Below, piece by piece: positions 25,550-33,884 of a DNA stretch of 64,000 bases. The translations under genes were made by a program, and so were the position numbers. The first letter of the stretch is position 1. The number at the start of each line of letters is the position of its first letter. Origin of the DNA: Brevundimonas variabilis (GTDB lineage Bacteria > Pseudomonadota > Alphaproteobacteria > Caulobacterales > Caulobacteraceae); contig NZ_JACHOR010000001.1 of assembly GCF_014199945.1 (NCBI RefSeq), positions 620,001 through 684,000 of the forward strand, written 5' to 3'. Below the pieces are notes generated by a model. That model did no database searches. It was given only the letters and a program-made list of their open reading frames with translations, and was not told the DNA's origin.

Positions 25550-26728
25550 ATGGCTATGCAGACCCAGGCCGGTGATCCCGGTGCCTTCGCACGCTTCGAC
25601 CTGAACCGGGTGCCGTCGCCCTGTTTTGTCGTCGACGAGGTCGCGGTGCGCCGGAACCTGGCGATCCTGAAGGACATCGGGGACCGCAGCGGCGCCCGGG
25701 TCCTGCTGGCGCTCAAGGCCTTTTCGATGTGGTCGCTGGCCGATGTGGTGGGCGAATATCTGGACGGATGCTGTGCCTCCGGCCTATGGGAAGCGCGGCT
25801 GGCCCGCGAACACTACAGGGGCGAGCTGAGCACCTATTCGCCCGCCTACAAGCGCGACGACATGATGGAGGTCCTGACCCTGTCGGACCACGTCATCTTC
25901 AACTCGCCGGGCCAGATGGCGCAGTTCTCGGACCTGATCGCCGAAGCGCGGGCGGGTGGGGCCGTGTTCGAGATCGGCCTGCGGCTGAACCCCGAACATT
26001 CCGAGGCCGAGGTCGCCAAGTACGACCCCTGCCAGATCGGCTCGCGGCTGGGCTTTCCGGTGTCGCAGCTACGCCCGGAGCATCTGGAAGGCGTTGACGG
26101 CCTGCACATGCATGCCCTGTGCGAACAGGGCTATGAGCCGCTGGAGCGGCTCTGGGCCTCGCTGGAGCCCAAGATCGCCGGCGTCGCCCGATCGCTGAAA
26201 TGGCTGAACCTCGGCGGCGGGCATCACATCACCCGGGCGGATTACCGGCGCGACGACCTGGTCGCCCTGCTGCGCGGCATTCACGAGCGCCATGGCGTCC
26301 AGGTCTATCTGGAACCGGGCGAGGCCATTGCGCTGGATGCCGGGATCCTGATCGGGGAGGTGCTGGACACCCTCGAAAACGGCCAGGCCATCGGCATCGT
26401 CGACATCTCGGCCACCTGCCACATGCCCGATGTGATCGAGGCCCCCTACCGACCCGCCATGCTGAACGAGGTCGAGGACGGGGTCGCGGTCCGGCTGGGC
26501 GGGCCGTCCTGTCTGGCCGGGGACATCATCGGCGACTACGGCTTCGCTTCGGTGCCAGCGCCCGGCACCCGCATCGCCTTCCTCGATCAGGCCCACTATT
26601 CGATGGTCAAGACCAACACCTTCAACGGCGTCCCCCTGCCCGCGATCGCGCTCTGGAACAGTGACACCGACGCCTTGAGGGTCGTGCGGGCCTTCGACTA
26701 TCCGGAATTCCGCGACAGGCTGTCCTGA
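25550..26728 (+). CDS. nspC: Carboxynorspermidine decarboxylase
   Basis: A PLP enzyme of the alanine-racemase-fold decarboxylase family. It removes CO2 from carboxynorspermidine or carboxyspermidine to give norspermidine or spermidine. The 392-residue protein has the PLP lysine in LLALKAFSMWSLAD, GLRLNPEHSE, LHMHALCEQG, LNLGGGHHIT, YLEPGEAIALDAG and the C-terminal DQAHYSMVKTNTFNG. ATG 25550 is used; a TTG one codon earlier and an ATG at 25556 are also possible. It is preceded by the dehydrogenase at 24331, forming a two-gene polyamine operon. Confidence 0.95.
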   Translation: MAMQTQAGDPGAFARFDLNRVPSPCFVVDEVAVRRNLAILKDIGDRSGARVLLALKAFSMWSLADVVGEYLDGCCASGLWEARLAREHYRGELSTYSPAYKRDDMMEVLTLSDHVIFNSPGQMAQFSDLIAEARAGGAVFEIGLRLNPEHSEAEVAKYDPCQIGSRLGFPVSQLRPEHLEGVDGLHMHALCEQGYEPLERLWASLEPKIAGVARSLKWLNLGGGHHITRADYRRDDLVALLRGIHERHGVQVYLEPGEAIALDAGILIGEVLDTLENGQAIGIVDISATCHMPDVIEAPYRPAMLNEVEDGVAVRLGGPSCLAGDIIGDYGFASVPAPGTRIAFLDQAHYSMVKTNTFNGVPLPAIALWNSDTDALRVVRAFDYPEFRDRLS

Positions 26729-26810
26729 GGGGCCGATACCCGACCATTGGCTAATGGCTTTGTGGGACCGCAGGGTCTGATACCGTCCGGACAGCCGACC
26801 GGAGCCGATC

Positions 26811-28124
26811 ATGACCCAAGCCTTGTATGCCGCGCGCCTCATGTCCGCCGCCGAGGCCGTGGCCCTGATCCCCTCAGGGGCCCGTGTGGCCATGGGGCTG
26901 GGGGTGTCGCAGCCACCGGCCATCCTGAAGGCCCTCGCCGACCGGGCCGAGGCGCGGCAGGTGGAGGGGCTCCGGCTCTACTATCTGCTGTCAACCGCCA
27001 TCGCGGGCGACACCGTGCTCCGTTACGACCTGATGGACCGGATCCAGCCGAACAGCCTGTTCTACGGCAAGGTCGAGCGGGCGCTGGAGGTGCAGGCCCG
27101 GGCGGACGGTCGGCGGGTCGTGGAGCTGATCCCCACCGGCTTCCAGCAGACGCCGCGCCTGCTGACCCACGAGATCGGCGTCGACACCCTGCTGACCACG
27201 GTCTCGCCCATGGACGCAGAGGGCTACTTCAGCTTCGGCACCAACACCGACTACAACCAGCCGGTCTCCAGAACGGCGAAGCGGGTGATCCTCGAGGTCA
27301 ATCCCCACATGCCGCGCGTGTTCGGCGACTGCACCATCCATGTCAGCCAGGTCACGGCCCTGGTCGAGCATGCCGTGCCCCTGCTGCAGGTTCCGAAGGC
27401 TGCGCCCCAGCCGGCGGACACCCTGATCGGCGGGATCATTGCCGGGCTGATCGAGGACGGATCGACCCTGCAGATGGGCATCGGGGCCCTGCCGGACGCT
27501 GTCTGCGCCGCCCTGCACGACCATCGCGACCTCGGGATCCACACCGAGATGATGACGCCCGGCCTGGTCGCCCTGATGAAGGCCGGTGTCGTCAACGGCG
27601 CTCGCAAGTCCCTGCACCCCGGCAAGGCAGTCTTCGCCTTCTGCATGGGGGATCAGGACACCTATGATCACCTGCACGAGAACCCGGATCTGGAAGGTCA
27701 TCCGGTCAGCTACACCAACGATCCCGCCGTGATCGCCCGGAACGACCGGATGATTTCCGTCAATGCGACCCTGGAGATCGACCTGCACGGGGCCTGCTGT
27801 TCCGAATATCTGAACGGCAGCCAGTTCACGGGCTCCGGCGGCCAGCTGGACTTCGTGCGCGGTGCCTACCGGTCCGACGGCGGGCGTTCGATCATCGCCT
27901 GTCATGCGACGGCCGCGAAGGGGACCGTCTCGCGGATCGTGCCCCGGCTGGCAGGCCCGGTGACCACGCCGCGCAACGACACCCACATCGTCGTCACCGA
28001 ATACGGCCGCGTGGATCTGAAGGGTCTGGGATCCTCGGACCGGGCAATGGCCCTGATCGGCCTGGCCCATCCAGATTTTCGCGATGGCCTTCAGCAGGCC
28101 GCAAGCCAGCAGGGGCTGATCTGA
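26811..28124 (+). CDS. Acetyl-CoA hydrolase/transferase family protein
   Basis: A 437-residue CoA-transferase of the Cat1/4-hydroxybutyrate CoA-transferase family. It has the N-terminal half with GLGVSQPPAILKALA, then LQMGIGALPDAVCAAL. The C-terminal half has GSGGQLDFVRGAYRS and the catalytic Glu in VVTEYGRVDLKG. The glutamate forms a covalent CoA thioester during transfer between acyl groups. The donor and acceptor acids cannot be read from sequence; acetate, butyrate, 4-hydroxybutyrate and succinate are family substrates. It lies 82 nt after nspC on the same strand, with no obvious functional link. The ATG at 26811 is the first in frame and gives the family N-terminus. Confidence 0.9.
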   Translation: MTQALYAARLMSAAEAVALIPSGARVAMGLGVSQPPAILKALADRAEARQVEGLRLYYLLSTAIAGDTVLRYDLMDRIQPNSLFYGKVERALEVQARADGRRVVELIPTGFQQTPRLLTHEIGVDTLLTTVSPMDAEGYFSFGTNTDYNQPVSRTAKRVILEVNPHMPRVFGDCTIHVSQVTALVEHAVPLLQVPKAAPQPADTLIGGIIAGLIEDGSTLQMGIGALPDAVCAALHDHRDLGIHTEMMTPGLVALMKAGVVNGARKSLHPGKAVFAFCMGDQDTYDHLHENPDLEGHPVSYTNDPAVIARNDRMISVNATLEIDLHGACCSEYLNGSQFTGSGGQLDFVRGAYRSDGGRSIIACHATAAKGTVSRIVPRLAGPVTTPRNDTHIVVTEYGRVDLKGLGSSDRAMALIGLAHPDFRDGLQQAASQQGLI

Positions 28125-28232
28125 ACGAAAAGGCTCCAGATTTCAGCCTTGGCTAACAGGGTTGCACGAGTGTGCGGAGCCGCCTAGACGCGCCGCCGGT
28201 CCTCGCTGGGAGGGCCCGAAAGTGCATCTGCC

Positions 28233-28796
28233 GTGGAAGCTTTCCTGATCTCGACCGGCCTCGTCTCCATTGCGGAGATCGGCGACAAGACCATGCTGCT
28301 GGCCATCATGCTGTCGGCGACCTGGCGGCGGCCGCTGCCGATCATCCTGGGCATTCTGGCAGCGACCCTGGCCAACCATCTGTTCGCCGCCATCGCCGGC
28401 TCCGTGCTGGCCCGGTTCATGGACGGGGAGTGGCTGCGCTGGGTGGTCGGCATCGCCTTTCTGGGCTTTGCAGCCTGGGCCCTGATCCCGGACAAGTTCG
28501 AGGAAAAGGCCGAGGTCGTCGAGAAGACCTTCATGGGCATCTTCTGGACCACGACTGCGGCCTTCTTCGTCATCGAGATGGGCGACAAGACCCAGGTCGC
28601 CACCGCCATGATGGCCGCCCGGTTCGAGACCGTCCTGCCCGTCCTGGCCGGATCGACCCTGGGGATGATGCTGGTCAACGGCCCCGCTGTCCTGCTGGGC
28701 GAGGTCGCGGCACGCAAACTTCCGCTGGCCTGGATCCGGCTGGCGGCGGCGGCTGGCTTTGCTTTGACCGGTCTCTGGGTCTTGGTGTTCGGTTAG
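28233..28796 (+). CDS. mneA: UPF0016/GDT1-family (MneA-like) manganese or calcium exporter
   Basis: A 187-residue inner-membrane protein with six predicted helices in two inverted halves. Each half has the family signature E-x-G-D-K-(T/S): AEIGDKTMLLAIML near residue 15 and IEMGDKTQVATAMM near residue 111. Bacterial members (MneA of Vibrio cholerae and relatives) export Mn2+; eukaryotic TMEM165/GDT1 transport Mn2+, Ca2+ and H+. The start is GTG 28233, which gives the usual first helix (FLISTGLVSIAEIGDK). I looked for a Mn2+ (yybP-ykoY) riboswitch in the 108-bp gap and could not support one. Confidence 0.9.
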   Translation: MEAFLISTGLVSIAEIGDKTMLLAIMLSATWRRPLPIILGILAATLANHLFAAIAGSVLARFMDGEWLRWVVGIAFLGFAAWALIPDKFEEKAEVVEKTFMGIFWTTTAAFFVIEMGDKTQVATAMMAARFETVLPVLAGSTLGMMLVNGPAVLLGEVAARKLPLAWIRLAAAAGFALTGLWVLVFG

Positions 28797-28872
28797 GAGT
28801 TTTGATCTAGGTTATCAACAGTTGACCATCAGGCCCGTCGGGCAGCCGAATGTTCACGGGGGATTGGGCGGG

Positions 28873-31002
28873 ATGAAGGGTCGCTGGCGACTGTTCAGAC
28901 ACGAGGCGGGACAGGCGGCGGGACCGCCGCCCCTGGCCTATGTGGCCTTGTACTGCGTCTGCATCCTGGTCGGACTCTGGAGCGCCCGGACCTTTGGCGA
29001 AATCGTCATCTGGCCGACCAATGGCGTGATGCTGGCCGCCCTCCTGCAGCTGCATCGTCGTCAGGCCATCGGAACGGTGGCGGTCTGTTTCGCGATCAAT
29101 CTGGCCAGCAATCTCTGGCGGGGCGATCCGATGCCGTTCCTGCTGTTGAACCCGGTGATGAACCTGTTCCAGGTCGTGCTGGCCGCCGTTCTGGTGCGGC
29201 GCGTCGGCGGAGCGGCCCTGGACCTGCGTCGTCCACGCCGTCTGTTCGCCGTGAGCCTTCTGGCCATTCTGCCCGCCGTTCTGGCATCGGCCGTGATCAT
29301 GGTCAGTCTGGCGGCCGCTGTGCGGGACTATAGCCTGCCGGTCTATATCTTTACCCTGCAGCGCTACTTCGGAATGGAGTTGCTGGGCCTGCTGATCGTC
29401 ACGCCCACGCTGCTTCTCATCGCCCGCGCCCATCGCTTCCGGGGGGTCGCCAAGGCCTCACGCCTCGAAGTTGCCGGCCTGATGCTGCTGTTGACGGTCG
29501 TGACGACCGGGGTGTTCAGCCAGAACGTTGCGCCACTGCTCTTTCTGGTCTTTCCGCCGATCGTGCTGATCGTGTTTCGCCTTTCGCCGCCCTGGGTCGC
29601 GGCTTCGATCATGATCGTGGCCATCATCGGGGCGATCGGCTCGCTCTCCGGGCAAGGGCCCGTGATGATGACGCGGCTGCTGGACATTGCCGGCCTCGAA
29701 TCCGTCCAGGATCTTCAGAGGCGGTTGAGCCTCTATTACCTGTTCCTTCTGGTCCTGATCCTGACCGCCGTGCCGCTCAGCACCCTGATGTCCGAGCGGC
29801 GTCGCCTGATCGCGCGGCTCGAAGCCCGGACTCTGGCGGCTCAGGTCGCGCGTCGCCAGGCGGAACAGTCGGCGGCGACCAAGTCGCGCTTCCTGGCCCT
29901 GATGAGCCATGAGATGCGCACGCCGCTGCACAGCGTCGTCGGCTATGCCGAGGTGCTGGGACGCAGATCGGACCTCAAGGCCGATGCCCGCCGCCAGGCC
30001 GATCTCATCCAGGAGGCCGGAAACGCATTGCTGGTGCTGGTCGAGGACGTGCTGCAGGTTTCGCGCGGCACCGACGCCCTGTGTCTGGGTCGGGCGCATC
30101 TGCCGGATCTTCTGGCCCAGGCCACTGTACCCTTCCGCGAGATCGCCGAGCTCAAGGGCCTGACCCTTCGGATCGAGATCGATCCGGGCGCAGACCTGCC
30201 AGTCTGGACGGACGCCAAACGCCTTCGACAAGCCATCCACAAACTGGTCGACAACGCCGTGAAATTCACCCGGGTCGGCCACGTCCTGGTCCATGCCGCG
30301 CGGGATGGGGACATGCTCACCCTGACCGTGTCCGACACCGGATGCGGCATCGACGTCGCCATCCTGCCGGATGTCTTTGACCCCTTTGTCCAGAGCGATG
30401 ATTCCATCGCTCGCGACCATGTGGGTGCCGGTCTCGGGCTGGCCGTCGCGCGACAGCTGGTCGAGCGACTGGGTGGTCGCCTGACGGTCGAAAGTCGCGC
30501 CGACCACGGGTCAGCCTTCACCATCACCCTGCTCCTGCCGGCGCTTGAAGCACAGGTCGACAGTGCGGCGATGAAGGCGGTGGACGACGGCCCCAGGGTT
30601 GCCCCGCCCCGGGTACTGGTCGTCGATGACCATTCAGGCAATCGCGAGGTTGCGCGCCTGATGCTGGCACCGACCGGCGCCGAGATTGTGGAAGCCTGCG
30701 ACGGACTCGAGGCCGTCGAGATGGCGAAGACCCAGTCCTTTGATCTGATCCTGATGGATGTACGCATGCCCCGCATGGACGGGCTGGCCGCGACACGCGC
30801 CATCCGGGCTCTGGGCGCGCCGTCGAGTACGGTTCCGATTCTCGCCGTGACGGCGGATGCCATGCCCGAGGACGCCGAGCGCTGTCTTTCTGCCGGCATG
30901 AACGGGCATCTGGCCAAGCCGATCACCCATACCGCTCTCTATGCCGCTATAGACCGGGTGATGACGGACTCCGAAGCGACGGCAGCCGCCGAAGCCGCCT
31001 AA
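28873..31002 (+). CDS. MASE1-type hybrid sensor histidine kinase/response regulator
   Basis: A 709-residue inner-membrane hybrid kinase. Residues 1-290 are an eight-to-ten helix MASE1-like sensor (WPTNGVMLAALLQLHRR and NPVMNLFQVVLAAVLV). A coiled segment leads to HisKA with the phospho-His in LMSHEMRTPLHSVVGY near 350. HATPase follows (LVDNAVKFTRVGH, SDTGCGID, GAGLGLAVARQLVERLGG). A C-terminal REC domain has VVDDHSGNREVA, the phospho-Asp in LILMDVRMPRMDG, and the Lys in LAKPITH. ATG 28873, after GGGCGGG, was preferred over a TTG at 28822. No partner regulator is adjacent and the signal is unknown. Confidence 0.92.
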   Translation: MKGRWRLFRHEAGQAAGPPPLAYVALYCVCILVGLWSARTFGEIVIWPTNGVMLAALLQLHRRQAIGTVAVCFAINLASNLWRGDPMPFLLLNPVMNLFQVVLAAVLVRRVGGAALDLRRPRRLFAVSLLAILPAVLASAVIMVSLAAAVRDYSLPVYIFTLQRYFGMELLGLLIVTPTLLLIARAHRFRGVAKASRLEVAGLMLLLTVVTTGVFSQNVAPLLFLVFPPIVLIVFRLSPPWVAASIMIVAIIGAIGSLSGQGPVMMTRLLDIAGLESVQDLQRRLSLYYLFLLVLILTAVPLSTLMSERRRLIARLEARTLAAQVARRQAEQSAATKSRFLALMSHEMRTPLHSVVGYAEVLGRRSDLKADARRQADLIQEAGNALLVLVEDVLQVSRGTDALCLGRAHLPDLLAQATVPFREIAELKGLTLRIEIDPGADLPVWTDAKRLRQAIHKLVDNAVKFTRVGHVLVHAARDGDMLTLTVSDTGCGIDVAILPDVFDPFVQSDDSIARDHVGAGLGLAVARQLVERLGGRLTVESRADHGSAFTITLLLPALEAQVDSAAMKAVDDGPRVAPPRVLVVDDHSGNREVARLMLAPTGAEIVEACDGLEAVEMAKTQSFDLILMDVRMPRMDGLAATRAIRALGAPSSTVPILAVTADAMPEDAERCLSAGMNGHLAKPITHTALYAAIDRVMTDSEATAAAEAA

Positions 31003-31053
31003 GCGGCCCGAGCGGCCCGTCCCCAGGATCGTCCCCAGATCCCTGCAGGCTCC

Positions 31054-31100
31054 ACGCTACATCTGGTGTCCGCGACAAAATTGACCGCTACATAGCCGCT
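31054..31100. promoter_or_regulatory. Tandem NrdR-like boxes upstream of nrdB
   Basis: Box 1 at 31054-31069 reads ACGCTACATCTGGTGT and matches 12 of 16 positions of the NrdR consensus acaCwAtATaTwGtgt. Box 2 at 31085-31100 shares the GCTACAT left half but is degenerate on the right. The two copies are exactly 31 nt apart, three helical turns, the spacing typical of NrdR box pairs. They lie 72-118 nt before the nrdB ATG. Confidence 0.6.
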
Positions 31101-31171
31101 TTTGGACTTGCTGACGGATGAAGTTGGCCGCATGGTGAACGCCTGTTTCGACGTGCCATGCGGGGACCACC

Positions 31172-32224
31172 ATGACCATCCACACGCCGATCATCCGGGC
31201 CGACGCGCCGGGCCTGCTGACCGCGTCAGCCGCCTACAAGCCCTTCCGCTATCCGTGGGCGTTCGACATGTGGAAAAAGCAGCAGCAGGTCCACTGGATG
31301 CCCGAAGAGGTGCCGCTGGGCGAGGACTGCAAGGACTGGGCGGCCAATCTGAACGACGGCGAGCGGAACCTGCTGACGCAGATCTTCCGGTTCTTCACCC
31401 AGGCCGATATCGAGGTGCAGGACAACTACATGGAAAAATACGGTCGGGTGTTCAAACCGACCGAGGTCAAGATGATGCTGGCGTCGTTCGGCAATATGGA
31501 GACGATCCATATCGCGGCCTACGCCCTGCTGCTCGAGACGATCGGCATGCCCGAGAGCGAGTTCGGCGCCTTCATGGAATATGAGGCCATGCGGGACAAG
31601 CACGACTATATGGGCAAGTTCGGGGTCGAGACCGACGCCGACATCGTGCGGACCCTGGCCATGTTCGGCGGCTTTGCCGAAGGGCTTCAGCTGTTCGCGT
31701 CATTCGCCATGCTGATGAATTTCCCGCGCCAGAACAAGATGAAGGGCATGGGCCAGATCGTCAGCTGGTCGGTGCGTGACGAGAGCCTGCACTGCGAGGG
31801 CATCATCAAGCTCTACCACGCCTTCAACCAGGAAACCGGTGCGGTGACCAAGTCCGTGGCCAGCGACATCGTCGAATGCTGCCGTACCGTGGTCGAGATG
31901 GAAGACAAATTCATCGACCTGGCCTTCGAGATGGGGCCGGTCAACGGCATGGTGCCGGACGACATCAAGAAATACATCCGCTTCATCGCCGACTGGCGCC
32001 TGCGCCAGCTGCAGCTGCCGGAACTCTACGGCGGCTCGCGCGAGAACCCGCTGCCGTGGCTCCAGTCGCTGCTGTCGGGCGTCGAGCACGCCAATTTCTT
32101 CGAGGCGCGCGCCACGGAATACTCCAAGGCCGCGACCCAGGGGTCCTGGCACGGCGCGGACGGCGTCTGGGGCGAGTTCGACAAGATGATGGCCCGTCGC
32201 GACATGAGCCTGGTCCCGAACTGA
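31172..32224 (+). CDS. nrdB: Ribonucleotide reductase class Ia subunit beta
   Basis: A 350-residue R2 subunit that holds the di-iron tyrosyl radical for aerobic dNTP synthesis. Metal ligands and the radical Tyr can be read directly: E in QADIEVQDNYMEKYG, then METIHIAAYALLLE (Glu, His and the Tyr four residues after His, as in E. coli E115-H118-Y122), and DESLHCEGIIKLYH for the later Glu and His. The C-terminus has YSKAATQGSWHG before a short tail for binding NrdA. nrdA is not adjacent in this window. NrdR-like boxes sit upstream. Confidence 0.97.
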   Translation: MTIHTPIIRADAPGLLTASAAYKPFRYPWAFDMWKKQQQVHWMPEEVPLGEDCKDWAANLNDGERNLLTQIFRFFTQADIEVQDNYMEKYGRVFKPTEVKMMLASFGNMETIHIAAYALLLETIGMPESEFGAFMEYEAMRDKHDYMGKFGVETDADIVRTLAMFGGFAEGLQLFASFAMLMNFPRQNKMKGMGQIVSWSVRDESLHCEGIIKLYHAFNQETGAVTKSVASDIVECCRTVVEMEDKFIDLAFEMGPVNGMVPDDIKKYIRFIADWRLRQLQLPELYGGSRENPLPWLQSLLSGVEHANFFEARATEYSKAATQGSWHGADGVWGEFDKMMARRDMSLVPN

Positions 32225-32294
32225 ATTCACGGGCCGGGACTCGCCAGACCGGCGTGTTCCGGCTACGTTCTCTTCAAGCACGGGGGAACGCGCC

Positions 32295-32921
32295 ATGACC
32301 GACGAGATCGTCTTCTACACAAATCCGATGTCACGCGGACGCATCGTCCGCTGGATGCTCGAGGAGGTCGGTCAGCCTTATCGGACCGAGATCCTGGAAT
32401 ACGGCACCACGATGAAGTCGCCTGAGTATCTGGCGGTCAATCCGATGGGGAAGGTCCCCGCCGTGACCTGGCAGGGTGTGACCATCACGGAATGTGCGGC
32501 CATCTGCGCCTGGCTGGCCGACGCCTTTCCGCAGGCCGGACTGGCCCCGGCGCTCGGTGATCCCGGGCGTGGGACCTATCTGCGCTGGATGTTCTTTGCC
32601 GCCGGGCCGATGGAGGCTGCGGTGACCGCCAAATCCCTGGGACTTCTGGCCCCCGAGGACAAGCAGGGGATGGCCGGCTACGGCACCTTCGACCACGTTG
32701 TGGGGGCTCTGGAGCGCGCCGTCAGCGAGGGTGACTACATCTGCGGCGACCGGTTCACGGCGGCGGACGTCTATGTCGGCAGCCAGATCCAGTGGGGGCT
32801 GATGTTCAAGTCCCTGCCCGACCGCCCGGCCTTCATCGACTATGCGGCGCGGATCGGCGGTCGACCGGCCGCCGCAAGGGCCCGGGCCCTGGATGACGCC
32901 CTGATGCCGAAACCGGACTGA
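32295..32921 (+). CDS. Glutathione S-transferase family protein
   Basis: A 208-residue cytoplasmic GST. The thioredoxin-fold domain has NPMSRGRIVRWMLEEVG, with Ser as the likely thiol-activating residue, then NPMGKVPAVTWQGVTITECA. The helical domain has YICGDRFTAADVYVGS (N-capping motif). The specific substrate is unknown. RBS GGGGGA lies 8 nt before the ATG. It ends 3 nt before the convergent oxyR-like stop, which is suggestive company but not proof of co-regulation. Confidence 0.9.
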   Translation: MTDEIVFYTNPMSRGRIVRWMLEEVGQPYRTEILEYGTTMKSPEYLAVNPMGKVPAVTWQGVTITECAAICAWLADAFPQAGLAPALGDPGRGTYLRWMFFAAGPMEAAVTAKSLGLLAPEDKQGMAGYGTFDHVVGALERAVSEGDYICGDRFTAADVYVGSQIQWGLMFKSLPDRPAFIDYAARIGGRPAAARARALDDALMPKPD

Positions 32922-32924
32922 GCC

Positions 32925-33812
32925 TCAGTCCAGACGCATGGCCTCGGCGAGAAGCCGGGCGTCGGCGGCGCGGCTGGATCCGGTTCGCCAGGCCACCACG
33001 ATTTCGCGGCGCGGGGCATCTGCCGCGATGTGACGGATCACGACATTGGCATTGTCGGCCAGACCGGCCCGCACGGCCATCTCGGGCAGGAAGCTGACCC
33101 CGAGGCCCGAGCCGATCATCTGCACGAGCGTATGCAGGCTGGTGGCGGCAAAGACATCGTCGCCGCGCGGGATGTTGATGTCGAAGGCGGCGAGGGCCTG
33201 ATCGCGCAGGCAGTGGCCATCCTCGAGCAAGATCAGGTCATCCGCCTTCAGCGACCCGGGCTGGATCGGGCCGGGAGCGGCCAGAGGATGGCCGACGGGA
33301 GCCGCCGCAAGGATCTCGTCGTCACCGATCCGGGCATGGTCGATGCCGCTGGCCTCGTACGGCAGGGCGATGACGGCACAATCCAGCTGTCCGGCCTTGA
33401 GGGCGGCGATCAGGCGGGGCGTCAGGTCCTCGCGGATGAACAGCCGAAGCGCCGGATGATTGGCCTTCAGCGCCGGCAGGGTCGCGGGCAGAAGAAAGGG
33501 AGCCACCGTCGGGATGATACCCATGCGCAGACGCCCGGAGAGCGGTCGCCCCGCATTGCGCGCCGCCTCGACCAGATCCTCCGTCCGCGCGAGCACATCC
33601 TCGCCCCTTCGGCAGGCCTCTGCCCCGACCGCGGTGAGCTGGACGTTGCCCCGCGTGCGCTCCACGACCGGGGCGCCGAGGATCCGCTCCAGCTCCTGCA
33701 CGCCCGAGCTGAGGGCGGGCTGGCTCACGTGCGCCGCCTCGGCCGCGCGACTGAATGAGCCATGCTCGGACAGGAGTTTCAGATACTGGAGCTGACGCAG
33801 GGTCGGGAGCAT
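32925..33812 (-). CDS. oxyR: OxyR-like LysR-family regulator lacking resolving Cys
   Basis: A 295-residue LysR regulator. The N-terminal winged helix has FSRAAEAAHVSQPALSSGVQ (residues 20-39). The C-terminal periplasmic-binding-fold domain carries ILLEDGHCLRDQAL, the OxyR peroxide-sensing block, with the peroxidatic Cys at 201. The position of the usual resolving Cys (E. coli C208) is Phe210. The only other cysteines are at 67 and 145. The regulator probably still senses peroxide but must form sulfenic acid, a mixed disulfide or another pair. It is not adjacent to katG or ahpC here. The gene might also be a close OxyR paralogue. Confidence 0.88.
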   Translation of the reverse strand: MLPTLRQLQYLKLLSEHGSFSRAAEAAHVSQPALSSGVQELERILGAPVVERTRGNVQLTAVGAEACRRGEDVLARTEDLVEAARNAGRPLSGRLRMGIIPTVAPFLLPATLPALKANHPALRLFIREDLTPRLIAALKAGQLDCAVIALPYEASGIDHARIGDDEILAAAPVGHPLAAPGPIQPGSLKADDLILLEDGHCLRDQALAAFDINIPRGDDVFAATSLHTLVQMIGSGLGVSFLPEMAVRAGLADNANVVIRHIAADAPRREIVVAWRTGSSRAADARLLAEAMRLD

Positions 33813-33884
33813 TCGACATCCATAGCGAAAAGCTCTGGTGATGCACGCTTTAATCGACCAGATTTATGGTTCGATTCACCAAAG

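Noticed and set aside
28125-28232. Mn2+ (yybP-ykoY) riboswitch before the UPF0016 exporter
   Set aside because: Such riboswitches often precede this family, but the conserved GGGGAGUAG-type loop and its partner could not be found in the 108-bp gap.
33813-33884. OxyR autoregulatory site upstream of the LysR gene
   Set aside because: Short ATAG/CTCT-like pieces occur but the four-part spaced OxyR pattern cannot be built.
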